A stretch of DNA of 64,000 bases, taken from Acanthochlamys bracteata (taxonomy: Eukaryota; Streptophyta; Magnoliopsida; Pandanales; Velloziaceae). The DNA is taken from assembly GCA_019914995.1 (NCBI GenBank), contig CM034127.1:9362001-9426000 (forward strand). Direction: 5' to 3'. Under the pieces are notes generated by a model. It was not told the DNA's origin and did no database searches. It saw only the letters and a list, made by a program, of their open reading frames with translations. The position numbers were made by a program, and so were the translations under genes. Below are positions 1 through 10,390 of the stretch, one piece after another; the stretch's first letter is position 1, and every line of letters begins with the position of its first letter.

Positions 1-2014
1 TAGGATTGAATGGCGTGAGTGTAAATAGTTTGAAATGAATCTAATGATTGAGTGTTTGAAGTCGGTATTGAATGTCGGTAGAGAAACTCGGCATTGTGAA
101 AAATAATTAAAAGGAAAAAAAAGCTGGACAAAGACAGTATGGAGTGCCTCATTTTATTTATTTTAGAAAGAAAAAGAGCGGTGTGTGTTTGTTTTGCATG
201 AACAAAAGAATGAGATTTGCTATAAACAATAAATTTTAATAACAAAATTTGAAGTTTAAGTTGTGGCAGAATTTGAGAAAACTATATAAACAAAAAGAGA
301 CAATAAAAGTAACTACTAGTTAGCTTAATAATTTTGCACTTCTCAAGAGTACGTGGGTTTGAATTTATGAGCCACGTAATGATAACATATATGAATCAGA
401 AATATAACCTGTTAACCGTAATTAAGAAATAGGTGTATGAAATTTTGATTAACAAAACAAAATACAATAAAGATGTGTTCTTTTTTATACAGATATATTT
501 TTTTCAAAAAAATAGTCTAACTAATATTTTTTTATAATAATTATTTTTAATAATGACATTTAAAATTTCACTTTTAAAATTTATTTGTCATAAAATTACT
601 TTTAATAAAGGCAAGCACACCTTAAGTCTTTAATAGCATCTATGTCATGACCAAAAATTAATAAAAAATTTAAAAAACCCGTTACAAATCGAACATCTTA
701 GGATGCTTATAACATTCCTCCAATCATTGAACCGAATTAACAACGCGAATGAGAAATGAAGAAATATAAGTGATAATTTGCTAAAATTTGAATCTCGTCC
801 AAATTTCAATAAAGCTGTCTTAAGTAGCATTATCGGCTAGCGTGCATAATTTTAAATTCCAATTCGGTATACGATCCGAAAAAATTATCAAATTATCGGT
901 TAACCAAACGGATCACTAAATCGATCCATTAAATTAAATTGAATTTATTAAATAAATATTAATATATAAATATAATTATATGTATTATATAGTATTTTCT
1001 GTAGCAACTATTAAAAAATTTTTAAAATAATTATATATATGAAATATTGAATATATTTTAAAATTATATCTTTCATATTTTTCAACTACAGTACTTAAGA
1101 TAATAACCAAACAATCTAATATATAGTAAAATTTTTATATTTTATGCATTACAAAAAATAAATTATCTACATTATAATTTTTTATACTATCTACACTATA
1201 TTTTATTTACTTATTACTTTCTAATAAAATATAAAAGATGAGAGAAATAAACTAGTAACATAAGAGTACCCAATAAAATGCACGTTTTAGAATGTCAATG
1301 CTTCTCTATTTAAATAAATATATTTTGTCTAGAAAAGAAATATTAAAATCGAATCGATCCGAATCTTACCGGATTACTAACACGATCCGATTTTATGCTA
1401 ATTCGGACCGAAATTAGTGCTGGATCGTCAACTTTTCGTCCAAATCGGTTTCGGTCCGGACCGAATTTTATACCTATAATAAAATGTGCTATATATGGGA
1501 TTAGCTTTTAAAATAGCAATGCATATAATTATATTGGTAGATAACTAATGATTTAAGAATAATAAATAGAAAAATCGTTTGAATATTTCGGGCATCATTT
1601 CTTAAATTAGATATTTATTTTTTAGTTGTTTGCTTAATTTATTTTTATGAAAGTGGTAATGGCAACTAAGATGATTTGATGGATATAGTTGATGAGGTTT
1701 GTGTTTTAGAAAATTAACTTTTAATACTTTTTAAAAAATAAAAAAAATAAAAATTTTATAAATATAGTTATTTTATGTGTGTAATTTATTTATATTTTTT
1801 GGACATATTTTTTGAAGTTAAAAAGGTTGGATTTATTTTACTATAATAATAATAATAATAAATCCTGTTAAAGCCTTGTTGCCTTTAGGACCACAAACTG
1901 CCGAACTGGAAAACCCTCGATTTTAAACTTCGTATTTATGGACCGATTGCAGGCTTCTAAAATGGGTCGTAACGGGCCTTCTATAGCTGGCATTTACAAT
2001 CTGACTTTGTTTTA
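1..2014. other. AT-rich intergenic DNA without a supported gene
   Basis: No open frame of convincing length or codon use is present. The stretch is AT-rich, with runs of A and T, and holds one decayed interspersed repeat (about 840-1480, listed separately) and a short (TAA)n run near 1843-1860. A possible promoter for the next gene would lie at its right edge, after the MITE at 2015-2218. Confidence 0.6.
840..1480. repeat. Decayed interspersed repeat with GGTCCGGACCGAA-type ends
   Basis: The left end (near 850-925) and right end (near 1340-1475) are both rich in GATCCGA and CGGACCGA words in opposite orientation, with an AT-rich centre. The right end reads towards TATAGGTATAAAATTCGG on the other strand, a type of end I associate with small non-autonomous DNA elements in dicots. 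Related GATCC/CCGAA-rich blocks occur near 14433-14990 and 38495-38640. Boundaries and target duplication are not clear. Confidence 0.4.
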
Positions 2015-2218
2015 GGGCGGGCAGTAAACACGCATTTATTAAATAAATTTAAAAATTAAAATTAAATTAAAATTTTAATAAAAATTAATTTAGTATTAAT
2101 AGTAATTCTTAAATTAAATTTTGAAAAAAGTTTGTTAATAAAAATTTTATTTTAAATTTTATTTTATATTAAGAATAAATTTAAAAAAAGTAAAGTTCGA
2201 CGGTAAGTAAACCCGCCC
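2015..2218. mobile_element. Tourist-like MITE, about 204 bp, flanked by TTA
   Basis: The element opens with GGGCGGGCAGTAAACACGC and closes with GTAAACCCGCCC, an imperfect terminal inverted repeat. TTA at 2012-2014 and TTA at 2219-2221 form a 3-bp target duplication, the signature of PIF/Harbinger (Tourist) elements. The inside is AT-rich and noncoding. It lies directly upstream of the likely transcription start of the gene beginning at 2388, so it may now form part of that promoter. Similar ends occur at 37876-38103 and 50109-50306. Confidence 0.7.
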
Positions 2219-2387
2219 TTAAATAGTCTAATTGCGCTGAAATTCCCTCTTTCTTTTCTTTCTAAAACCTAAAACCCTTAAAATAATTTCTGAAAACTAT
2301 TCAAATTCGAAACTAGAACCGAATTCTTTTGTGTTTTGTCTCTGGATTTTGTTTTCGCTGGTTCTTATAAATTAATCTTTTACCAAG

Positions 2388-3730
2388 ATGAGATCGAGAA
2401 GAGGTATGTTCTCTTATCTGATATCTTCGACTTTTTCTTGTTTTCTGGGTCATTTCTTCGAATAGGTTGTTGTCATTATGTAATGGCTGTAGGTTTTACT
2501 AGTTTTGAGTAATTATGCTGTTCCCGAGCAGTTAATTTCGTATTTGAGTTCTATCATGTTTGATCTTTTCCTTTATCACTGTTATTAGTTTTAGGGTTCT
2601 TTTGAATCTGTTTGAAAACAAAAGGGAACACTTCGTTGGTTTCATAGAAGATCCAGAAATTAATAACATTGCATTATTAGATTGAGAGAACTGACAGAGA
2701 GAACTGACAAAGTTGTGACGATGCTATGCTGATACACCTTCTCAACAAATATTGGGATGTAACAAGCTAACTAGTAAACTATAATTCAAAGCTAACTAAT
2801 GCATAAATCTCCCTGCCTCCATTGAGGCTTACAATGCTTATTTATAGCTAGATGAGGAGTTCTTCTACAAAAGAACTCCTATGCCTACTAAAGTTCCACT
2901 TGCAAGGAACTTCTAAACCACGAGGAACTCGACTGTGCTACCACCGACTAGACTCCTTCAAAAGCTCAAATTTTAGCAAGACTTCTAACCATCTAATACT
3001 AGTTGCTAAGTGGGTCTTAGCAACACTAATGCACCTGAGAGTCTCTAAGGTGACTAGTGCTACTCCAGCTGTCAGGACTTGCAACTAGGACAAGTCCTGC
3101 AGCTGGAATTCAGTTGTCTCTTCCTAAGGAAATGCCCTTCTCTATTCTCTTCGACAATTCCTTGGCCCTATGCATCATAGACAGAGTCGTGGATGAATGA
3201 GGAGAAAAGATGACTACTTTTCTGATCTCTTTTGTAAAGAGTCTCGCCAAACTATAGATAACATTTCTTCTAATACTTATCGAATGAGATTTATAGAAAA
3301 ATATTTAGAAGGTCAAGTGAAAAATGTTAAATTGGTCTTCAAAGTAGTGAAGAATGAAAGCTCTGAATATAGAATTGAATAAATCTAAACTTTTAGACAT
3401 GTCAATTAATTGAGCTGGAAGTTATGTTGGTTAACTTTGGTTTCATGTTGTGGCCTGCTTTTGTAGAGTGTGCTCCTCGGAAGTGCTTTTTAATCTTTTG
3501 TACCCATTTACACATGTTGCCTTATTGTTGGTAATCATTAAGGCATCAAATCATCTACTGAAGAAGATTGAAAAATTATTTGGTTGAGTAATGTCATTTT
3601 TCTGTTTTGATGGAGATTAGTTGGCTAGCTTTCTGTCACTTAAATAAGTGACTGTGACTGGACATTGATGATGACTTTGTAATGCTTTACACAACTATCT
3701 CAGGGTCATAGCTATTAGGTTTCATTGTTG

Positions 3731-3765
<35 letters not shown>

Positions 3766-6700
3766 GGATAGATGCAATCTATTTTTTATGCACAATCTAA
3801 CGCACTGCACTGCCATTTGTGGCTTTGGAGACTTTCAAATCAATCTCCACTATTTGATATGAAGAATTATGAGTCGGTAACATGCTGACAAAATTTCATC
3901 TCAATCGGATTACGAATCGACATCCATCCGGGCATCTAATCAAGATAACTCAAAAAGAAAATATATATTCTTTGTCAATTTTTACTATTTATGTCATCAT
4001 GATCAGGTGGCCGGATGGAGATTAATTCGTAATCCGATTAAGATGAAATTTTGTCAGCATATTACCTACTCATAATTCTTCATATTCAATTATTAAAATT
4101 GAATTTAGAAATCTCCACTGCCACTACCACAAACGGCCGTGGAGGAGTTGCAGTGTACATGAGAGCTGGAGTTTCTATATATGTATATATATATTATATT
4201 ATGTATATGAGAATATACGCACACCCATCACTGTGCGTGCACACTCAACATGGACCGTCTGATCGCGATCTAATGGTATATATGGGTGCGACTGATTTTT
4301 GGCAATTTCAGCTTCAATTTACGGTTCTATCCCTCTTTAAAGGCAAATACATCATTATCTATGCCTATTTTACTGAGGTCGCAAAGAGTCGTACAAGGTC
4401 GAACTAGCTACAACTGTATTAAACTCAAGTGTGACTGTATCTGACCTAGTGCAACCAACACGGATCGCACTTCGGACTTGGTCGTAATGGGTTGCAATCA
4501 TATGTAGATCCAACTACGACTGTGTGTGACCCAGTGTAGCCAATACAGATGCATCCATATCAAACCAAGTGCGACTTGGTTGTGATTCAGGACCTTGTAC
4601 GATATAATTAAGAATAAAATTTTAAAAATTTTAAATTAAGTTTCTCAACAGGATTCAAATTCATGCCTTTTAAGTAAAAGACAACCCTCCTTACTGGTCG
4701 AACTATAACATATTTTTGAAAAAATTCATAAAATTAGTTAATAATTGTGCGACCTCTGTGAAACATGCATATATAACGACTCATTTGCCCTCAAAGAGGG
4801 CGGGAACAGTAAGATTGAGTCTGATTATAAGGGCCGTTAGATTCGTGATCGGACAGTCAACGTTGGATGTGTGGGTGTGCACTGGGTGTGTATATATATA
4901 TATATATATAGTTTTATTTTTTTACAGTTGTGTTTTGTTAAAATACTAAGAGTAGGTATGCTATTTTTTCTTCTTTTCATGTATTAGGAGACGGTTGGTT
5001 AAGGGAAGAGATCCTTATCAAAGTCTTATGTTGGCTAAGGATGACTTAAGCTTCAATTAAAAGTAACTAAGATTTCTAATCCTGAAAAGAGCAGGGATTT
5101 TTCAATGTAGAGACATTTTAAGTGGCTGTCAAACACAAAACTGTACAAATCTAATGACAAATGTTTTTCTTTCAATCAGTGGCGCGCACGCATGTAGGGA
5201 ACTTAGTAATTTCAGTCAATGGTACATTATTGACAGTGTCAAGCTCTTGCAGAGTTTGAGGTCGGAGGAGACTTTTGTGCCATCTTAAAAAGGCTGTTAA
5301 AATAGTTATCGTCCATATTGGATGGGTTGGAACTTAGGAGGCCCAATCTATTGTGAAGACAAACAAAAGATGTAATTGTTGAGATGCGGTCACTGTATAC
5401 TAAACATTGTGTAGCTAAACTATTTTGTTTTATTTGATTGGTTCTCCTTTGTGTTTTACTTCTTTTAAGTCCTAGTTGTTACTAATATCCATATTGGTGC
5501 CCAATACATGCAGCATACTTATGCATATAAGCTTTGTTATGATAAACTTATGTGTATTGCATATAATATGCACATAAGTCATGTTTCAAATTGTTAAATT
5601 CGTCTCTAAAGAACTCATTACTGTAATGTGTTAATGTCCAAGTGTCATTGATGTGATGGGGTATCATTGTTGATGATGAGTAATGTTCAAGATGGTGTTT
5701 TGTACTATAGTTTTTTGTGAAATTTGCATAATAACAAAGATGTATAATAAGTAGCTGCTTTCTTTGACAGTGCTGATAGAGGTACATCATTTAGTACTTA
5801 TATCCAATGTACAGATCCGCATGAGGTCTGTTGCTACTTCAGCTTCTTCTCCCTTGTTTAAACAACAAGGACATAAGAAGAAATTGACGAAACAAGAAAG
5901 ACGAGCTCTTGCGGAAGAATTTGTTGACAAGTAAGATGAATTATCTTTAGAATTGGAATATCGTTCTTATATTAAATGAATGTTGCAAGCAAAAAAGCCT
6001 CTGGTTTCAAGATCTGTTAGATGAATCTCATACATTGATACATGTATAGAGAGCCTTGCATAACGTCTTTTAAATTAGTATGACCAGATAACAGTTCTTG
6101 TCTTACTTATGCATGTTAGTGAAGTTTTTCTTTTTCTAAAAAATATCTTAAACTTTCAGATGATTGACATTGTTAAATGCAGCTACAGGTCCTCCAATGA
6201 AGGAAAGTTTCCAACCATTTCCCATGCTAGGCAGCACTTAGGTGGGTCGTATTACATTATGAGAAGTATTGTGCAAGAATTAGAGTACAACTTCAAAATG
6301 TATGGTGATATTAGGCACCAGACTTCTCAAACAAGAGAAATGGCGAGAATTGTAAAGTCATGTTCCTTCAAATATTTAGGGAAAAATGCACGCTCTTCTA
6401 CAACAGAAAAGCAAATGTCTTACAGGTGGAATGTGGGTGTTGCAGTTGAAGTTCAGGGAACAGCAGTTGTTAATACCATTGTTGACAAAGAACCTGTGAC
6501 ACATGATAAAGTGTTGGAATCACAAGAGACTCTGCTGACTGAAAGGTTGGTAAACGTCCTGGCTGCAGAGGAAATTAGTGAAGAACCTGGCAGAAGTCAC
6601 CAGATGCCATCAGAAACATTTGTTGGTATTGTTCAGGTACAGAGTAGCCGGAAAGCTGATCAAGATTCTATAAACCTGCCAAAGGCAGGTACTTCAAGAG

Positions 6701-6911
6701 GTAGTGCCATTGATAACCAAGATGAAGCAAGAACGCACACCAAAGGGGATGTATCTGTTAGTATTTTCAATTTTATTTGTATTTGGACATGTATACTGTT
6801 TGAAAGTCTGCTTACATTTTTAGAGTGCACTTCCAAGGGGCATTTCTTTCTCTCTCTTTTTTCTTTTTCCTTTTCCTTTTTCTTTTCCCTTTCCTTATTG
6901 TGTGTGAGCGC

Positions 6912-6944
<33 letters not shown>

Positions 6945-8305
6945 TTTCTGATCTAGAGATGTGGCTGCAGATTGATTCCATGGTGTCCAGGAAGTTGGAA
7001 GCCAGTGAAGTAGATTCAGCTACCAACATGGAAGGTTCTAGTGGCCTTCAAAAAGCACATGTTTCTGTGGAAGTTAAGCAGACAAGCAGTCAGAACATAG
7101 CTGAACCTGAAGAGGCCTTTGGGTAAGCTTGTTTAAGTCACTGTATTGAAGCTTTTCTGTCTTTTGGCAATGGGAATAATAAGTTATTACTTTTGGGGCT
7201 CTGCAAGACTTATATCTTGACTAAATTATTTGATCAATTGGCACTCTATGTATTTTGACAAATTAATATGGTGTGCTGCAGATGTCCCTGAATTTTCAGT
7301 TGTAGTGGCAGTTTTCATATTATTGATTATTCTGATCAGCTTGCACACATATTAGGCGCGTGAAAATAGTATCCATAAGGGATACATACTTTAAAATGCC
7401 TTGGCTTGTCAAAGTTGTGAACAAGGTATTTTAATAATAAATTATTTTATTAGTTGGTTGGTCTGGAGAAAATCTTGATCTCATTTTCATTAATGGCGAT
7501 CTCGTTAAGGTTTTCCTATCCAGTAGACTTAGCTTCATAAATTTTTTTCTCCTAGCAAGTGCAACTGCAACTTTCCATTTCATTGTCTCTTTGTTATTTT
7601 ATATTTGCATCATTAGTTTTTAAGTTGTCTGCTTTCTCCCTCTCCCTTCCGTTACCTTATTTTCTCTATGCAGTTAGCCCTTTCTTGTTTCCTGTGGGTT
7701 TTGTTTTCTGGTTTTAACTGGTGATGTTTGCCACGCAATGCAAACTGTTCTTTCCATTATGCTTATTGAAGGCTTATTATCTAGTGCACTCACTCTGACA
7801 ACATCAATTAGGCACATCATTCTAACTGCTGCTATCGTGGAAAGTTAATTGCCACTCAACATTTTAAGGTAAACTTGAACATTCAGCGACTAGCTCTGTC
7901 AGATTGAAGTTACACTAGAGTTTATTGGAAATCTAAAACTATTGAGGAAAGTAGGTTGGGAATCCTCTATTATCCGATGCAGAAGATTTAAAATTCTTAT
8001 TTTGTTAAGTCGTTGAACTTAACACAATACCAAGGAGATCTCTCATTTTGTTGCTGTACCACATTTTTCAGTTGCTTTATGTACACAAATATAGTTTCTC
8101 ACTCCGTTTTCATTTTTTAACTTATATTTCATGCTGTCCTGTATCATTTTGAGGGATACCAGAGAATGCTCATTTGTTTGTTCTGGGTTCAAACACTCTC
8201 AGGCTGCCTACCAAGGATGGTGAATCTTCATCAAAGGGTTCCACTATCTGGGACAATTTGAGGTCTTTTGCCGGCGGGATTGTGAAGCTATGGAAGAAAA
8301 GATAG
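2388..8305 (+). CDS. AT3G52170-like plant DNA-binding-type protein, five coding exons
   Basis: Preferred exons are 2388-2403, 5771-5930, 6183-6750, 6971-7122 and 8203-8305, giving 332 residues; every junction is GT-AG and the phases close. Residues about 42-98 hold the conserved part: a basic KKKLTKQER stretch followed by a block containing GKFPTISHARQHLGGSYYIM, which matches what I recall of AT3G52170-type proteins annotated as DNA binding. The rest is low-complexity and acidic, ending in a tryptophan and lysine-rich tail (WKKR). The N-terminus is rich in Arg and Ser, possibly an organelle presequence. The exon-2 acceptor is uncertain: the strong one (AG at 5769-5770) keeps the ATG at 2388 in frame, while the one at 5813-5814 would move the start to ATG 5821 (310 residues). 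Molecular function is inferred from family resemblance only. Confidence 0.72.
2650..3125 (-). repeat. LTR-like sequence inside intron 1, antisense
   Basis: Read on the minus strand this block has a CTATAAATAAG box (plus positions about 2839-2849), then a leader-like stretch ending in AATCTAATAATGCAATG, a layout typical of an LTR with promoter and U5. No polyprotein, primer-binding site or second LTR is visible, so it would be a solo LTR or fragment. It contains three strong short inverted repeats (2855-2880, 3002-3024, 3065-3106). The open frame at 2852-3088 follows from this repeat and is not a gene. Confidence 0.35.
3733..3762. repeat. (TA)n microsatellite
   Basis: An uninterrupted run of about 15 TA units in intron 1 of the first gene. 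It forms the left border of the long-inverted-repeat MITE that follows. Confidence 0.95.
3763..4175. mobile_element. Long-inverted-repeat MITE bordered by TA tracts, copy A
   Basis: Left arm (about 3857-3933) and right arm (about 4010-4088) are inverted copies roughly 90% identical over about 80 bp; the shared core includes GACAAAATTTCATCT and ATATGAAGAATTATGAGT. The centre is a short AT-rich spacer. Both outer edges run into TA tracts (3733-3762 and from 4176). Copies with the same arms occur at 49406-49862 and, as a half element, at 47260-47471. No coding capacity. Confidence 0.75.
4204..4890. mobile_element. Second TA-bordered inverted-repeat element
   Basis: The left end (4213-4275) and right end (4829-4890) are imperfect inverted copies: ACACCCA, GTGCACAC, GATCGCGATCTAATGG on the left correspond to CCGTTAGATTCGTGATCGG, GTGTGGGTGTGCAC and TGGGTGTG on the right. 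The right end opens into (TA)n at 4890-4910 and the left into a broken TA tract. The interior has degenerate repeats of a GTGCGACTTGGT-like word (4375-4600). Sequence differs from copy A but the architecture is the same. The reading frames at 4051-4407 and 4716-4949 lie in these repeats and are not genes. Confidence 0.6.
6913..6943. repeat. Poly(T) run of 31 in intron 3
   Basis: A homopolymer T tract preceded by a CT-rich stretch (6840-6900). It lies between the donor at 6751 and the acceptor at 6969-6970 and so extends the polypyrimidine tract of this intron. Length is likely variable between individuals. Confidence 0.95.
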
Positions 8306-10390
8306 AACTGTTAGAGCATTATATTGTCATTCCTCAACCATATTGCAAGGAATTTTGCTTGTGGTCAGGCTCGTAGTCATATTTTTGAGGTTTTAGAGGA
8401 TCACTCCCTGAAATATCTGATTGACAGAAAGTCCTACTTCTCGGCCTCCATGACCCCCATTTCAGCCAGATTAGTAAAACTTCAAACTACACCTAACCAC
8501 TGTATATTAACCAATTGTATGTGTATGCTAAGACTAGGAAATGTATCGGAGCAGTACCTGCCTAAAAGCTTTGGAGTTTTGAGTAAATTTGATTTACTGG
8601 CATCATCCATGCATTCTGGAAGATACTAGTGATGGTAGATAATAGTTAGCCCACATATATTTTCGAGCTGTTTCGCAGAAACCATTTCTGTTATATCCAG
8701 AAAAGAAGTTTCGTTGCTTGCAGCAACTCGAATGCATCCCTCTGTTGAAGTCTGGGCTTGTATTCCGCAACCAAAATGACAGTTGGACTTTTGGTGACAA
8801 TTTTTCAAGCAAAAGGAAATCGAAAGTGTTTAGTTTTTGCAAAAACATGAATCAGGTTAGAATTCATATTTCATTCGAACTGTTCCTAATTGATCTTTAA
8901 GCACTTCAAATCTTGTACATTCTGGAATTTGCTTTCTTAATACTCTTCGTTCTTAATTAAGGAACCAGTGTGAATGCATGCATCAGGAATCAGTAAAGAA
9001 AGAAAAGCCAAGGCCAACAAGGTTCTCTCTGCTGACCACTGACCTTTCTTTCACTTCAGAATCAAATAAAAGTAGTAAATAGTAATAAATACTTCTGTAA
9101 TACTGATGATATGCATGAAACGCAAAAGTTGTTTAGTGGTTTTGTCATAATAATAATTAAGCTAAAAGACAAACATGTCTTTGTTAAGAAAGAAAGAAGA
9201 CTAATGTTTTCAAGTCTCTTACCTTTGTTTTTCATTATCTGTATGACGACTTGAGAGATGGTGGTTTTACTTTTGTTGTACAAGATAACAAGTGCGCTGC
9301 GAACACGATGCCAAACTCGTAACAGCCACTTGATGATCTTCAAATTTATTTTGTCCTTGTAAAAATTTTCCCCCAATTGAAATTTAGTTATTTCTTTAAT
9401 TTTAATTTCATTGAGATTATCTTTTTCACTGCATCACCATTGGAGAATGACTTTGTTGTCATTACTATGTAGCTCTATTTACTCCTCTACTTTCAGATCA
9501 TAACTCCGAAAATCACAAGATTGATAATAAATTGATGAATAATTCTTTTGAAGTTTTATTATCATGTTTAAGTAGTGCACCAACCAACAGCACTATCTCA
9601 TTCCATCTTTGGAGAACAGCGGCAGTGGCTCAATGGAGTCCCCCACACATTCCACTTTTGAATTCCTCAAGAGAAGATAGAAGCAAACAATCATACAACA
9701 AAAAAGAAATATGAATATGAAGTAGAAGGTTTTTTCTCTTCAAATTTTTTTTTCTTGAAAGAAAAAGAGAGCAGAATGAAAAGAAGAAAAAGAGAATAAA
9801 ATCAGTATCAGAAGAGTATGTAAGCAAAAAAAGAGCACTACTCAGCTGCATCCCCTAACCCACTAAAAATGCAAAGACCATACTGAAAATGAATGAATGA
9901 ATGAAGGCAGAGCGAGTGGGCTACACTTAATCTGATAAGGATGTTTACATTTTAACTTATTTATTTTCTTTTTGATTCTTCAATATACTCTCAATTTTTT
10001 TGAAAACCCACCACCAACAACAACCTTTTGAGTATCTCTTAAGCAAGAAAGCATTTTTTTGCTACAAATGTTTAATTTGAAAAAGATTATGGAAGTTTGA
10101 GGGTTTTGGCATTCTGTCCTCTTCTTTGAACTGGATCATCTGGTGGTTATCATCTTTAGCTTGAAATTTAAGAAAAGAAAACCCATTTCTCTAAGATAGA
10201 TTTTGAGTAAATAAGGACTTTACATAACTGTTTTTAGATATATTTTCTGTTGTTCTTTGATTGCTTGTTGTTTGTTTTTCTTGGATTTCATTGTCTTGTT
10301 GAAAAATTGGGAACCTTTTCTCTCATCTTCTCTCGGTTGAGTAAAGTGGAAAGGAAAATGGAATCTTGGTGAGAGAAGGAGGAGTAATTG
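8306..10390. other. Intergenic: 3' UTR of the first gene, then 5' region of the kinase gene
   Basis: No supported gene. The first few hundred bases are probably 3' UTR of the preceding gene. From about 9720 the sequence turns purine-rich and then CT-rich, and 10080-10390 has the look of a plant 5' leader (CTTCTCTC words just before the ATG at 10391). The short frames at 8324-8900 and 9062-9376 have no family resemblance and fall in UTR or spacer. Confidence 0.55.

Noticed and set aside
2852..3382. Open frames at 2852-3088 and 3197-3382 as exons of the first gene
   Set aside because: The first lies in the LTR-like block; neither has splice sites that join in phase with the conserved exons.
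4051..4949. Open frames at 4051-4407 and 4716-4949 as small genes
   Set aside because: Both lie across MITE arms and TA tracts within intron 1; their residues change with each repeat copy.
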